In this document: in pieces, positions 8,416 to 16,287 of the stretch
Position numbering within the stretch: position 1 is the first letter of the stretch
Layout of the letters: the number at the start of each line of letters is the position of its first letter
DNA from: Bacillus sp. FJAT-28004
GTDB taxonomy: Bacteria > Bacillota > Bacilli > Paenibacillales > Paenibacillaceae
Direction: 5' to 3'
Assembly: GCF_001280845.1 (NCBI RefSeq)
Contig: NZ_LGHP01000004.1
Location: 65,261 to 129,260, forward strand
DNA: 64,000 nt
The notes under the pieces: model-generated
Database searches by the model: none
What the model saw: the letters and a program-made list of their open reading frames with translations, nothing else
Told to the model about the DNA's origin: nothing
Translations under genes and position numbers: made by a program

Positions 8416-8898
8416 TCAGATTAGCTTTTTCCAATATTCACGGCTTCGGACATCCATCTGCTCCGGATCGGACAGCTCGAAGCGGCGTCCTTCATTGTCC
8501 GTTACCATCCAGCGGCTTTCCGTTACGGGTTGGATATTTTCATGGAGGTTATCCATCACCAATTCTGCCGGGCCATAATTCGTATCGACCTGCAAATGCC
8601 ACTCGCTGCCTCTTTTTCTAACGGTCAGGATTTGTGTAATGACAGGAATCATATAATTTCGGTCAAGCTCTTCTCGTACCGCCTGAAAGCTATCTTCCGC
8701 GAGAAGCTTCACATCCTGTATTATTGCAATTTCACGCCCTTCCGCCGTGCGAACCGAGATGAACCTGTCGGGCATTGTATACGGAAAACTGCGAATTAGT
8801 GTTACACGGGCAAAACCCTTACCTTCCTGCTCCAAATGCAAAATACCGTCAGAAGATAAAGACATGAGAAATAAACTATGGCCAATATCGGTATACAA
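8416..8898 (-). CDS. DUF1854-family protein
   Basis: The 160-residue product contains ARVTLIRSFPYTMPDRFISV, REIAIIQDVKLL, YMIPVITQILTVRKRGSEWH and LQVDTNYGPAELVM, the order typical of DUF1854 proteins, followed by the C-terminal (F)ELSDPEQMDVRSREYW block. DUF1854 genes usually accompany ABC exporters; the broken exporter at 9061-10010 lies upstream on the same strand but belongs to another operon type. The frame starts at a TTG (8898) without a good ribosome binding site and a TAA lies shortly upstream, so the N-terminus may be slightly truncated. No membrane segment is present. Confidence 0.75.
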   Translation of the reverse strand: MYTDIGHSLFLMSLSSDGILHLEQEGKGFARVTLIRSFPYTMPDRFISVRTAEGREIAIIQDVKLLAEDSFQAVREELDRNYMIPVITQILTVRKRGSEWHLQVDTNYGPAELVMDNLHENIQPVTESRWMVTDNEGRRFELSDPEQMDVRSREYWKKLI

Positions 8899-9060
8899 TT
8901 CTAGTCTTAATTTACATTATAAATTTGGATTAAGAGAAGTTAGTAGGAGGGGAAATTAGGATAGATGAACGACAAATGTAGACCTTGATCCACTACAAGT
9001 CTACTCCGGCAGCAGAACATTGCTCTGCCTCATTGCGTAGATCGACAACCATTTAAAACA

Positions 9061-10010
9061 TTAAGCTGCTTTCCGTTTGTATGCACGCACCGCAAATAGA
9101 TATGCGACAATCAGTATCCCTAAGCACCACGCAAGAGCGACCCATATATCATTGCCCACCGGCTGGTTTTCAGCAAAGACGCGAATGACAGTCGGCATCG
9201 AATCGGTCGGCACTAACGCCGAGCTGATATACGGCAGGAAGATAAGTGGATAGGAAAACGCGCTTGCGCCTTCCACCGATTTTGCGGACAGTCCAGCAAT
9301 AGCCGCGACCCAAGATAAAGTCAGCGTAAACAGCACGAGTATACCGGCTTCGGCAAGTCAAGGCAGCCCCCTGACGACGAGCGAAAGCCCATAATGAGCG
9401 CTACGAGAATGATGACGATAACAGAAATGACGTTAGATACTACCGAGGTCAGCACATGCCCCCATAGCACGGCGGAATGCGAAATCGGCATGGAGTGGAA
9501 CCGCTCAATTATGCCCGGTTGCTTATCCAAAAATAGGCGTAAGGAAAACGATCTGCGGTTTTCCCACGAGACTCAAAGAGATGTCGAGCCTGCGGCGCAT
9601 ACCACCTGAATAAGTAGACGCCTTGCGGACGGCAGCCTCTGTCAGACCAAAGCGCTTAAGCATGTCGTCTGCAACCAGACGCGGATTTTTAAGGTATCTC
9701 AGCTTTGCAATCATGATCAGATTTTCCCGTCCGGTCAAAACTTCATCCACGGCGGTGAATTGCCCGGTCAGACTGATCGCCTGCCGCACATGGTCGGGGT
9801 TGGAAGTAAAGTCGAATCCATTTACTGTAACGGATCCGCTGTCTGGTTTGAGCAGCGTAGTGAGGATTTTGACCGCGGTTGTCTTGCCCACGCCATTGGA
9901 ACCGAGCAGGGCGAGTATCTCACCTCGCTTCACTTCAAATTCGACGCCTTTAGGACTTCTGTGTCCTTGAAAGACTTTCGCAGACCTTTCTCTTCTATTG
10001 CTTTTTCCAC
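9061..10010 (-). pseudogene. Broken DrrAB-like ABC-2 exporter (ATPase fused to permease)
   Basis: The ATPase begins at GTG 10010 after AAAGGGGGATATCGG. A one-base loss near 9952 shifts the frame just before EVKRGEILALLGSNGVGKTT (Walker A). The signature YSGGMRRRLDISLSL is intact, but after KPQIVFL the Walker B DEPTTGLDP is gone and the sequence enters the permease near DKQPGIIERFHSMPISHSAV. A further frameshift at about 9355-9375 precedes the C-terminal permease helices (LFTLTLSWVAAIAGLSAKS). Three lesions mean no functional exporter. The locus was the effector part of the PadR-DUF1048 operon just upstream. Confidence 0.85.
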
Positions 10011-10061
10011 CCCGATATCCCCCTTTTACTTCGTTTTATCCGTAACCTTTTCATGGCCTTG

Positions 10062-10376
10062 TTACCTTTTTTGGTCAACAGATTCTTGATAGATGTCAGC
10101 GTAAGTTTTTGAATCTTTGATTAAATCGTCGCAGAAAGCCGCTACGTCACTGCCCGTCACTTCGAGCACGCCTTTCCCCAAGGCCGCGCCTTCTTCAAAA
10201 AGATCGATAATCCCCGATAGCAAACCCGTCCCGTCGGTTAGCTCAACAGGGCCGACTTTAAATAGATATTTTTGAATCTCTTTATAAACAAATTGATAAT
10301 CTTGCGGAAGCGCTTTGACACGCGCCATGTGCGCTCGCCACTCTTTTTTGCCTTCGATGATATCTTGTATTCTCAT
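10062..10376 (-). CDS. DUF1048 protein
   Basis: The 104-residue helical protein has the DUF1048 pattern: EWRAHMARVKALPQDYQFVY in the first half and EVTGSDVAAFCDDLI near the end. These small cytosolic proteins are found between PadR regulators and ABC-2 exporters in Bacillota; their function is unknown. It follows a second DUF1048 gene by nine bases and precedes the broken exporter by about 50 bases. Confidence 0.85.
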   Translation of the reverse strand: MRIQDIIEGKKEWRAHMARVKALPQDYQFVYKEIQKYLFKVGPVELTDGTGLLSGIIDLFEEGAALGKGVLEVTGSDVAAFCDDLIKDSKTYADIYQESVDQKR

Positions 10377-10385
10377 TTTATCCTC

Positions 10386-10733
10386 CTATTTACCTAATTT
10401 TTTCGCGATATTATTGTTGAGTTGCTCGCGCCACTTGTCGCGAAAAGACTTTGCCCCTTCTTCGCCGGCCAGCGCTGAACAGAAGCCTTTGATATCGTCA
10501 CCAAAAACCTCTTGGACACTCTGACCGTCCGACGCCGTTTCTTCGAGTAGGCCAAGCACACCGTCAAGAATTGGCATGAGGTTGCGACCGGTGAAATCTG
10601 AGTGCGGCCAAAGATTGGCATTAATTTTTTCCCATGCCGCTTGATAATCAGCCGGCAGTTTTTTGGCTCGCGATTCAAAAGTTTTCAATTCTTTAGTCAT
10701 GTCGCTGCCGGTGATTTTTTCCCAAAAGTTCAT
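10386..10733 (-). CDS. DUF1048 protein
   Basis: The 115-residue paralogue of the next gene shares KKLPADYQAAWEKINANLW and EVFGDDIKGFCSALAGEEG. It begins at ATG 10733, with the last base of its start shared with the PadR stop, so the two genes are translationally coupled. Pairs of DUF1048 genes in this position may form a complex with each other or with the exporter, but that is inference. Confidence 0.85.
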   Translation of the reverse strand: MNFWEKITGSDMTKELKTFESRAKKLPADYQAAWEKINANLWPHSDFTGRNLMPILDGVLGLLEETASDGQSVQEVFGDDIKGFCSALAGEEGAKSFRDKWREQLNNNIAKKLGK

Positions 10734-11065
10734 TATTTTCCCTCCTTTAACTCGTTAATTTTTGATGATACGAACTCCCATTTTTCCCAAAACTTCCGTA
10801 GTTCCTTGCGTCCCGCGTCGTTGAGCACGAAAAACTTGCGCGGCGGTCCCATCTCGGAGGGCTTCTTGGTGATCTCCACCAACTTGTTTTTTTCAAGCCG
10901 GATCAGGATAGTGTACACCGTTCCCTCCACAACATCTGTGAAGCCGAGGGCGTTCAGCCGCCGCGTGATTTCGTAGCCGTAGGTTTCTTTGCGGCTTATA
11001 ATTTCAAGGACACAGCCCTCAAGCACCCCTTTGAGCATTTCCGTTAGGTTTTCCAGCACAATCAC
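10733..11065 (-). CDS. PadR-family regulator
   Basis: The 110-residue protein is a single PadR winged helix: MLKGVLEGCVLEIISRKETY, GYEITRRLNALGF, VVEGTVYTILIRLEKNKLVE and the wing PPRKFFVLNDAGRKEL. The annotated start is a GTG at 11065; a second GTG at 11059 is equally plausible, as both sit close to AAGGGGTGATT. PadR proteins repress efflux operons and are displaced by phenolics or drugs. It heads the PadR-DUF1048-DUF1048-ABC operon, whose exporter is now dead. Confidence 0.9.
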   Translation of the reverse strand: MIVLENLTEMLKGVLEGCVLEIISRKETYGYEITRRLNALGFTDVVEGTVYTILIRLEKNKLVEITKKPSEMGPPRKFFVLNDAGRKELRKFWEKWEFVSSKINELKEGK

Positions 11066-11114
11066 CCCTTGCTATTTTGTATCTCCGGTACTTAGTTATA
11101 CTCACTACAGCTAT

Positions 11115-11143
11115 AAAGTAACACGTAGTAGTTGATTTGTCAA
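11115..11143 (-). promoter_or_regulatory. Sigma-A promoter of the PadR operon
   Basis: On the minus strand TTGACA is separated by 17 bases from TACTTT, about 50 bases upstream of the PadR start. Near-symmetric GTAGTGAGTATAACTAAGTAC sequence lies between the promoter and the gene and could be an autoregulatory PadR operator. Confidence 0.6.
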
Positions 11144-11178
11144 TATCGTTTGCTCTGACTCGGATTTTACGTTTTCAA

Positions 11179-11325
11179 CTCTCCTGCCCGTTCGTATTAT
11201 GAGGTCACGGGCTTTATCCATTAAGTTTTAAATATTGACAATCTATTAGCTAGAATAGCGTAGCGAAGGGCTGCCATATGGCAGCCCTTCGGGGTTGAAC
11301 TTTCGTTGCGAGTTAGCGCAACATG
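11179..11325. repeat. Family A repeat, copy with long central hairpin
   Basis: A degenerate left end (CTCCTGCCCGTTCG) at 11181 is followed at 11264-11291 by a perfect stem CGAAGGGCTGCC/GGCAGCCCTTCG, then GGTTGAACTTTCGTTGCGAG and TTAGCGCAAC. The stem and the GTTGAACT boundary are shared with the copy at 11911-11978, so the effector-binding gene is enclosed by two sister copies. Confidence 0.75.
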
Positions 11326-11339
11326 ATGTGTCTTCATTT

Positions 11340-11831
11340 TTATTGTTTCTTTCGAACGGGAAAAATAATATCCGTAATCGATTCCTCTGACTCAGGACCA
11401 TAATTTCGTTCATCGTAAATTTCAATATTATAGAGACCAGAAAGTTCATATCCACTTTGTTTTAACCACGTGGAATATAAGTAAGCGTGCACAGCACCTG
11501 CATTTTCAAACGGACCTTTGAATGTAAATAAGACATACGTATTTGCTGGAATCTCTCTAAACATCATTTCTTCTGGAATGTCCTCATCTGAGGAAACTTC
11601 AATTCCAACGAAAAATTCGAATGGGACAGTTTCAGGATTATAATCCTCAGGATCCGTTGAAAGCCCAAATACTTCTCTTTCGTTTATACAATTCTTAATT
11701 TCCGATCTTCTCTGTAAAAAGTTTGCCGCTAACTTAAGTGTCGTCCTGTTTTGTTGCACATCATAAAGGGTAACATTTGTGGATAAGCCAATTAATTTTA
11801 TTGACGGCTTCTCTAAAACTTTTGCTTCCAT
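11340..11831 (-). CDS. GyrI-like/AraC effector-binding domain protein
   Basis: I choose the ATG at 11831 because CAGGAGGTTCGACAT precedes it; a GTG at 11855 would add eight residues that include the ribosome binding site. The product is a stand-alone effector-binding (SOUL/GyrI-like) domain: LEKPSIKLIGLSTNVTL, PFEFFVGIEVSSDEDIPEEM, REIPANTYVLFTFKGPFENA and the terminal WLKQSGYELSG with YNIEIYDERNYGPES. Such domains bind amphipathic small molecules; free-standing ones may sequester toxins or drugs. No DNA-binding domain is present. It is a repeat-bounded single-gene unit. Confidence 0.82.
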   Translation of the reverse strand: MEAKVLEKPSIKLIGLSTNVTLYDVQQNRTTLKLAANFLQRRSEIKNCINEREVFGLSTDPEDYNPETVPFEFFVGIEVSSDEDIPEEMMFREIPANTYVLFTFKGPFENAGAVHAYLYSTWLKQSGYELSGLYNIEIYDERNYGPESEESITDIIFPVRKKQ

Positions 11832-11910
11832 ATGTCGAACCTCCTGTTTCTTCACACAACCAGTTTTAGCAATAATAGCATGTATATTATGACGTACATT
11901 TGTTCGCTAT

Positions 11911-11978
11911 GCAAAGCGAAGGGGCGCCGCGCGGCAACCCTTCGAAGTTGAACTATCGTGTCCCGTTAGCTTAATGAC
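11911..11978. repeat. Family A repeat, right half
   Basis: A GCGAAGGG...CCCTTCG stem is followed by AAGTTGAACTATCGTGTCCC and GTTAGCTTAATGAC, a well-conserved right end. It lies about 80 bases upstream of the effector-binding gene. Confidence 0.8.
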
Positions 11979-12009
11979 CTTACATCAAACTGTGGTAAGC
12001 TTAGCTCTT

Positions 12010-12095
12010 ATTCAACATGTAACCAATGAGCAGGCTTCCGCAGTGCCTACTCATCGTTGTTTGCTATTCAACTATCGTTACCCGTTAGTATACGA
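12010..12095. repeat. Family A repeat, GAGCAGGC-type hairpin
   Basis: The hairpin GAGCAGGC...GCCTACTC is followed by TTCAACTATCGTTACCCGTT and AGTATACGATGA. The same hairpin class occurs in the copies at 60003 and 60869. The left end has decayed. Confidence 0.8.
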
Positions 12096-12161
12096 TGAAC
12101 TTATTGTGGATGAATTATCATGCATGATATAATTATAAAAAATGGAAAGAAGGGATAAACG

Positions 12162-12356
12162 ATGAACGCAAAAACAAACCTTCGCCACCAACGTTTCAAC
12201 ACATTTCATAATAAACATAATCAACGAGTAGCAGAGTTTCATAAACGTCATGCTACTCAAATCACGAACGGGGATAATGGAAATAGTTTATTAGCGAGAT
12301 GGGAAAGATTTGTTTATAACAAAGCACTGGATATTTTGAAGATATTTAAAAAATAA
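12162..12356 (+). CDS. Small basic protein (64 aa), unknown
   Basis: The ATG at 12162 follows AAGAAGGGATAAACG, and a good terminator follows the stop, so I regard it as real. The product starts MNAKTNLRHQRFNTFHNKHN, is rich in His, Arg, Lys and Asn, and has no membrane segment or signal peptide. I recognise no family. Unlike most genes of the repeat arrays it lies on the plus strand. A 60-residue frame on the opposite strand has no comparable start signal. Confidence 0.6.
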   Translation: MNAKTNLRHQRFNTFHNKHNQRVAEFHKRHATQITNGDNGNSLLARWERFVYNKALDILKIFKK

Positions 12357-12363
12357 TTTATTT

Positions 12364-12404
12364 GAGGCTGTTCCTAAGCGGAGCAGCCTCTTTCGTTTTC
12401 TTTT
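12364..12404 (+). terminator. Rho-independent terminator of the 64-aa gene
   Basis: GAGGCTG and CAGCCTC form the stem (12364-12370 and 12384-12390) and TTTCGTTTTCTTTT follows. It starts eight bases after the stop codon of the small gene. Confidence 0.8.
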
Positions 12405-12502
12405 CAAGTTAACCTGCCCGTTAGCTTAAACAAAGAAAGGGAGCATCTGCCGCGTAGCAAACTGCTCCTTGTTTGTTCAACTATAGTTACCCGTTAACGT
12501 AA
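12405..12502. repeat. Family A repeat, complete copy
   Basis: Left end AGTTAACCTGCCCGTTAGCT, a hairpin with GGGAGCA and TGCTCC arms, and right end TTCAACTATAGTTACCCGTT. Its right end overlaps the 3' end of the minus-strand chimeric gene, which borrows its last codons (VNG and the stop) from the repeat. Confidence 0.88.
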
Positions 12503-12837
12503 CTTTTTAATATTAGATGCAGTAGAGGAAAAAGTCGTCCAGATCTGTCTAGTTCCGATCGTCCTGTCTGTACAAAACCAAACCGTTTATAGAATGTGTA
12601 TGCTCCTTCATTTTGCTCATTCACATCAACTTGGAGATTGCTGCCTTTAACTTTTTCGGCATGGTTTATCAGTCGACTGCCTATACCTCTTCCATGATAT
12701 TTAGGGTTTTCAAGGGTTTCAAACTCCCTTATTCTTTCTTCTCTAGTTCTACCAGCATGATCCTTAAACAAATCTTCTCTATCGTAATGAGGAAAAATGA
12801 GTTTATCAGTAATGTCTAATGCAGTAAAATCGTTCAT
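12487..12837 (-). pseudogene. Chimera of an S51 peptidase piece and half a GNAT acetyltransferase
   Basis: Residues 1-45 (MNDFTALDITDKLIFPHYD and REDLFKDHAGRTREERI) resemble the region after the active site in peptidase S51/dipeptidase E proteins. From KYHGRGIGSRLINHAEK onward it is the C-terminal half of a YjaB-like GNAT acetyltransferase (QVDVNEQNEGAYTFYKRFGF, then TGRSELDRSGRLFPLLHL). The acetyl-CoA pyrophosphate loop is present but the N-terminal half of the GNAT fold is missing, and the peptidase Ser/His region is missing too. A stop lies just upstream of the start. The ATG at 12837 or a TTG at 12843 could start it, without a ribosome binding site. It is probably a remnant, not a designed fusion. 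Confidence 0.6.
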
Positions 12838-13068
12838 ATTCAAAGTCTATGAGGAATTCCGGAGCTCATAGTCAACCGTGACACGGTAACCAAACGATTT
12901 AACAGCGCAGCTAATCAAATTCATTGATGGGTAGATCTTTTCTTTCCAGAACTACGGCACGTTTTTAAAATCATCACCAGCACCAGAGCCTCTCCCCGTT
13001 AAGGCTGCTTCCTCTTATACGACTTCTGATCGGCATTGAACATGTAAAAAGCGCCTGTTAAAGTAAGG

Positions 13069-14208
13069 TTATTTCACCAGAACCAGCGGCAAACGTTTGA
13101 CCCCGAACATCATCCAGCTGTCCATCCGCTCCAGTGTGTGCGAACGATCTCTTGCATAGTCAGGAAACCTGCTAAGAAGTGTTTGAATGGCGATCTTGCT
13201 CTCCAAGCGGGCAAGCTGAGCGCCCAAGCAGAAGTGGATGCCGTGTCCCAATGCCAGATGCGGATTCGGATTGCGACGGATATCGAATCTTTCCGGTGTA
13301 TCAAAATGGTCTCCGTCATGGTTGGCCGACCCGATCCAGATGTTGACCATTTGTCCGGGCGATAGCGTTTGGCCGCGCAGAACAGTCGTCTTCTTAACCG
13401 TTCGAATCATCGTTTGAACGGGAGAGCAATAGCGAAGCACCTCTTCGATGGCTTGCGGAATCATGGAAGGTTCTTCGATGAGCCTCTCCCTTGCGTCTCT
13501 GTCGCTATCCAGGCACAGTAAGGCTGACGTTATGAGATTGGTCGTCGTTTCGTTCCCCGCAACCAGCAGCAGAATGCAAAATCCGATGATCTCCAAATCA
13601 CTTAATTGCTCGCCTTCCACCTTCGCATGAACGAGATTGCTGATGAGATCGTCCTGCGGTTCGTGCCGTCTACGATTCATGATTTCGGAAAAATAGTCGC
13701 TCATTTCTTTCTGGCATTGGAGATATCGTTCGCCGTCATTCCCAACCAGCGAATCCGACCATTCCTTGAACCGGTCGAGATCCACTGACGGAATGCCCAG
13801 CATTTCGACAATGACGATGATCGGCAGCGGGCTAGCATAATCGAGAAGGGCATCCATCCTTCCCTTCTCTTCCGCTTGATCACACAATCGCTGCGTGATC
13901 GATTCAATCTTCGGCACCAGCGCTTCGATAGCCCGAGGCGTGAAAGCTTGCGAAACGAGCATGCGCAGCTGTCGGTGTTTGGGTGGATCTTGCCTTAGAA
14001 TGCTCGAGTTGATAGGCTCCTGGGCGCTTTCCATCCCTTTCGAAGAATAATGCTCATGATCGGCAAATATCTTCTTTACATCGTCGTACTTGTACACGTT
14101 CCAAGTATTATGCTCCGAATTGAACGCCACAGGGGAAGAGTTTCGCATTTCTTTAAACCAAGTCAAAGGTATCAGTTCGCTGTCAGTTTTCCAATTCATA
14201 CGCCGCAT
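13069..14208 (-). CDS. Cytochrome P450 (bacterial CYP107/109-like)
   Basis: The 379-residue heme monooxygenase has all the P450 landmarks: the I-helix oxygen motif LLLVAGNETTTNL, the ExxR helix EEVLRY, and the heme loop HLALGHGIHFCLGAQLAR with the axial Cys at residue 327. It is soluble and slightly shorter than average (about 400). The start follows GGAAAGCGGCG; a second ATG three codons in is also possible. It needs external ferredoxin/flavodoxin electron partners, none of which are adjacent. The TetR gene 24 bases upstream on the same strand probably controls it. The substrate may be a fatty acid or secondary metabolite. Confidence 0.93.
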   Translation of the reverse strand: MRRMNWKTDSELIPLTWFKEMRNSSPVAFNSEHNTWNVYKYDDVKKIFADHEHYSSKGMESAQEPINSSILRQDPPKHRQLRMLVSQAFTPRAIEALVPKIESITQRLCDQAEEKGRMDALLDYASPLPIIVIVEMLGIPSVDLDRFKEWSDSLVGNDGERYLQCQKEMSDYFSEIMNRRRHEPQDDLISNLVHAKVEGEQLSDLEIIGFCILLLVAGNETTTNLITSALLCLDSDRDARERLIEEPSMIPQAIEEVLRYCSPVQTMIRTVKKTTVLRGQTLSPGQMVNIWIGSANHDGDHFDTPERFDIRRNPNPHLALGHGIHFCLGAQLARLESKIAIQTLLSRFPDYARDRSHTLERMDSWMMFGVKRLPLVLVK

Positions 14209-14232
14209 CGCCGCTTTCCGCTTAGAATGAAA

Positions 14233-14832
14233 TCAGTTCAACATACCATCCGACTTGCCGCCGGGGGTCAAGAACAACCCGGTCGTAATAATCTTGTAGA
14301 GAAAATGTTCAAGATCGTCGCGGTTCATACTACTGCCATAGGTTAGAAAGTAATCGCAGGAACCGTTGAGCAAACCGACCATCCCCGCAGCGGCCAAGCT
14401 GCAATTGACATTGCGCATTACCCCCTCTTCTCGGCTTCCTTCCAGCACGCCTGCTATAAAATGAATATAGCCGAGCTTCAGTTCATTCAATTCCTCCAGT
14501 ACTTCCTGATCGATTCCGTTGGACAATTCGTTGAACACGATATGTGCGAATCCGCTGGACTCCAGAAACAAGTCGAGATTGTGCCGGATGATTCGCCTAA
14601 TTTGCTCTTCCAACGAAAGACCAGTTAGCAGCTCGTTCCGTATTCGATCGGTAATAACCTGCAGCCCATCCATCACGATCGTCTTAAACAACTGCGCTTT
14701 TCCTGGAAAATGATAATACAGCGTCCCTTTGGCGACCTTTGCTCTAAGCGCGATATCGTCCATACTTGCTCGGTGGTATCCATTCTCCGAGAAAACGTCT
14801 ATCGCTGCTGACATGATTTTCGTTTTGCTCAA
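14233..14832 (-). CDS. TetR/AcrR-family regulator of the P450 operon
   Basis: The 199-residue protein begins MSKTKIMSAAIDVFSENGYH with the recognition part DIALRAKVAKGTLYYHFPGK (residues about 28-47), a typical TetR helix-turn-helix. The C-terminal half is a variable ligand domain. It is the first gene of a two-gene operon with the P450, and a perfect 14-base palindrome lies about 30 bases upstream of its start, so it should autoregulate and be induced by a P450 substrate or related compound. Confidence 0.9.
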   Translation of the reverse strand: MSKTKIMSAAIDVFSENGYHRASMDDIALRAKVAKGTLYYHFPGKAQLFKTIVMDGLQVITDRIRNELLTGLSLEEQIRRIIRHNLDLFLESSGFAHIVFNELSNGIDQEVLEELNELKLGYIHFIAGVLEGSREEGVMRNVNCSLAAAGMVGLLNGSCDYFLTYGSSMNRDDLEHFLYKIITTGLFLTPGGKSDGMLN

Positions 14833-14860
14833 TGCGAAATGTCTCTCCTCATCATAATAA

Positions 14861-14874
14861 ACTGACTAGTCAGT
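14861..14874. promoter_or_regulatory. Probable TetR operator
   Basis: ACTGACTAGTCAGT is a perfect palindrome 29 bases upstream of the TetR ATG. The TGACTAGTCA core is typical of operators bound by TetR/AcrR regulators. Confidence 0.72.
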
Positions 14875-15082
14875 ACAACTAATACGTTTATGGTAACACT
14901 TGGTAAAATAATTGTCAATCTTAATGGATGCAGGTCTCCACATTGATTTTTATCTGGTCGGGATATACTTGCTACCGTAACAATTGATTCAGAACTCGTG
15001 GTGAAAATACGCTGACGCCTATGTTTTTGAATAGTGATGAAAATATATGATAATCTTTCTCCGGGCTGCCGATGCAGAGCCG

Positions 15083-15163
15083 TCATACGCCAGACGCGAC
15101 CTCCTCCCACCCCATCGCTGCGTCAGGGGTTTGGTATACGTCGGGACCATTATCGTTCGGCAT
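15083..15163 (-). pseudogene. Truncated 5' end of a further PUL gene
   Basis: An ATG at 15163 is preceded by AAAGGAGGGTATGCGCC, a strong ribosome binding site inside the 3' end of the Gfo/Idh gene. The frame reads MPNDNGPDVYQTPDAAMGWE and stops after 26 residues. Such an excellent start at the downstream end of an operon suggests that a next gene was deleted from here. The family cannot be named from this much. Confidence 0.4.
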
Positions 15164-16136
15164 GGCGCATACCCTCCTTTGCCCGAAGCTCTATTGTCGT
15201 CCTCGTTCCGCTCTTGGCAGCCATATTCGTATAGTGGACAAGCGCTTGCGTTTGCAAGTAGTCGCTGGCGCTTGTCTCCGCTTCCCTACCCTCTGCGAGA
15301 GAGGCAAGAAATTCGTCCAAGGAGTCGCTCTGCGGCATATCGCTATATTCCGTGACCGTCCTGTACCCATCGTCCAAATGTACGGCAATGCTGCCATTAT
15401 CGAGCAATATGGCTCCCTTCGTTCCTTCAATACGCCAAACTCCGCACCACGGGGTCATCGGTCCTCTGGACGCGATTGTCGCGGAATAATGGACCGGTAT
15501 GCCCCCCTCCAGCTCGATAATCGCCATAGTCTGAAGCACGGCGCCCTCCTCCCGCCATCCGCCGGATGGATTGAACATGCCCGCCTGGACAGCGACGCCT
15601 TCGCGTCCCGTCAAATAACGCAGCAAATCCAAATGGTGGACGCCAATATCGTCAAGCACCGATACCGCGTAATCGCGCTTCACCCGATGATATCGCCGAA
15701 ATGCAATATCGACCGACGAAATTCCCCCGATCACGTCCTCTTCCAGCAATGCCTTCAGCTTGCGGATGTATGGGAAATGCCGATAGTTCTCTGCAATCAT
15801 AAACGGAATTCCCTCGCGTTCCGCCCTTGCCACGATTTCCAGCGATTCCGCATAGTTGAACCAAATCGGCTTCTCGCAAAGCACCGGCAGCCCCCAGTCG
15901 AATGCCGCGTTGTTCACCGCCGTGTGCGCGGCAGGGGGAGTGACATTGACAACAAAATCCGGCCGCTCTCCACTCAGCGCCTCCTCCAGCGACGTATAGA
16001 AAGGTACGGGATCGTCTCCGAGCTTCTCTTTTCGTGCCGGGTCCCTTTCGACTACGGCCAGCAGAAGCCCCTTACTGCGTAATCGCTTATACCAGCCAAA
16101 TCCCGCTTCCCCTAGCCCTACCAAAATAGCTTTCAT
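15150..16136 (-). CDS. Gfo/Idh/MocA-family oxidoreductase
   Basis: The 328-residue protein has an N-terminal Rossmann fold (MKAILVGLGEAGFGWYKRL) and the signature Lys in LPVLCEKPIWFNYAESL. The C-terminal alpha/beta domain carries HHLDLLRYLTG, with the usual catalytic His. These NAD(P)-dependent enzymes oxidise or reduce sugars and sugar acids. In this locus it probably converts a uronate or keto-sugar released by the lyases. The ATG at 16136 follows AAGGAGGATGGACAAAC. It is the last intact gene of the polysaccharide locus. Confidence 0.9.
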   Translation of the reverse strand: MKAILVGLGEAGFGWYKRLRSKGLLLAVVERDPARKEKLGDDPVPFYTSLEEALSGERPDFVVNVTPPAAHTAVNNAAFDWGLPVLCEKPIWFNYAESLEIVARAEREGIPFMIAENYRHFPYIRKLKALLEEDVIGGISSVDIAFRRYHRVKRDYAVSVLDDIGVHHLDLLRYLTGREGVAVQAGMFNPSGGWREEGAVLQTMAIIELEGGIPVHYSATIASRGPMTPWCGVWRIEGTKGAILLDNGSIAVHLDDGYRTVTEYSDMPQSDSLDEFLASLAEGREAETSASDYLQTQALVHYTNMAAKSGTRTTIELRAKEGMRHAER

Positions 16137-16188
16137 GTTTGTCCATCCTCCTTTTCAGCGCTCTGCCGCTCTACCCGCCCGCACGCAT

Positions 16189-16229
16189 GCAGCCCCCGCC
16201 TCCCTACTACAAGGGAACACAGGGGCTGC
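16189..16229 (-). terminator. Intercistronic hairpin
   Basis: GCAGCCCC and GGGGCTGC (16189-16196 and 16222-16229) form a GC-rich stem between the cupin and oxidoreductase genes. There is no U-run, so it may attenuate or stabilise mRNA and not terminate fully. Confidence 0.45.
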
Positions 16230-16287
16230 AATTGCGGCAGGTTTCAAGTCGTGTTCCGATTCGAGCCTTGCTCGGTCAAACCAACGG

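Noticed and set aside
15072..16082. A 336-residue plus-strand open frame
   Set aside because: It is exactly antisense to the Gfo/Idh gene, has Arg/His-rich composition and no family match; GC-rich codon use leaves the opposite strand open.
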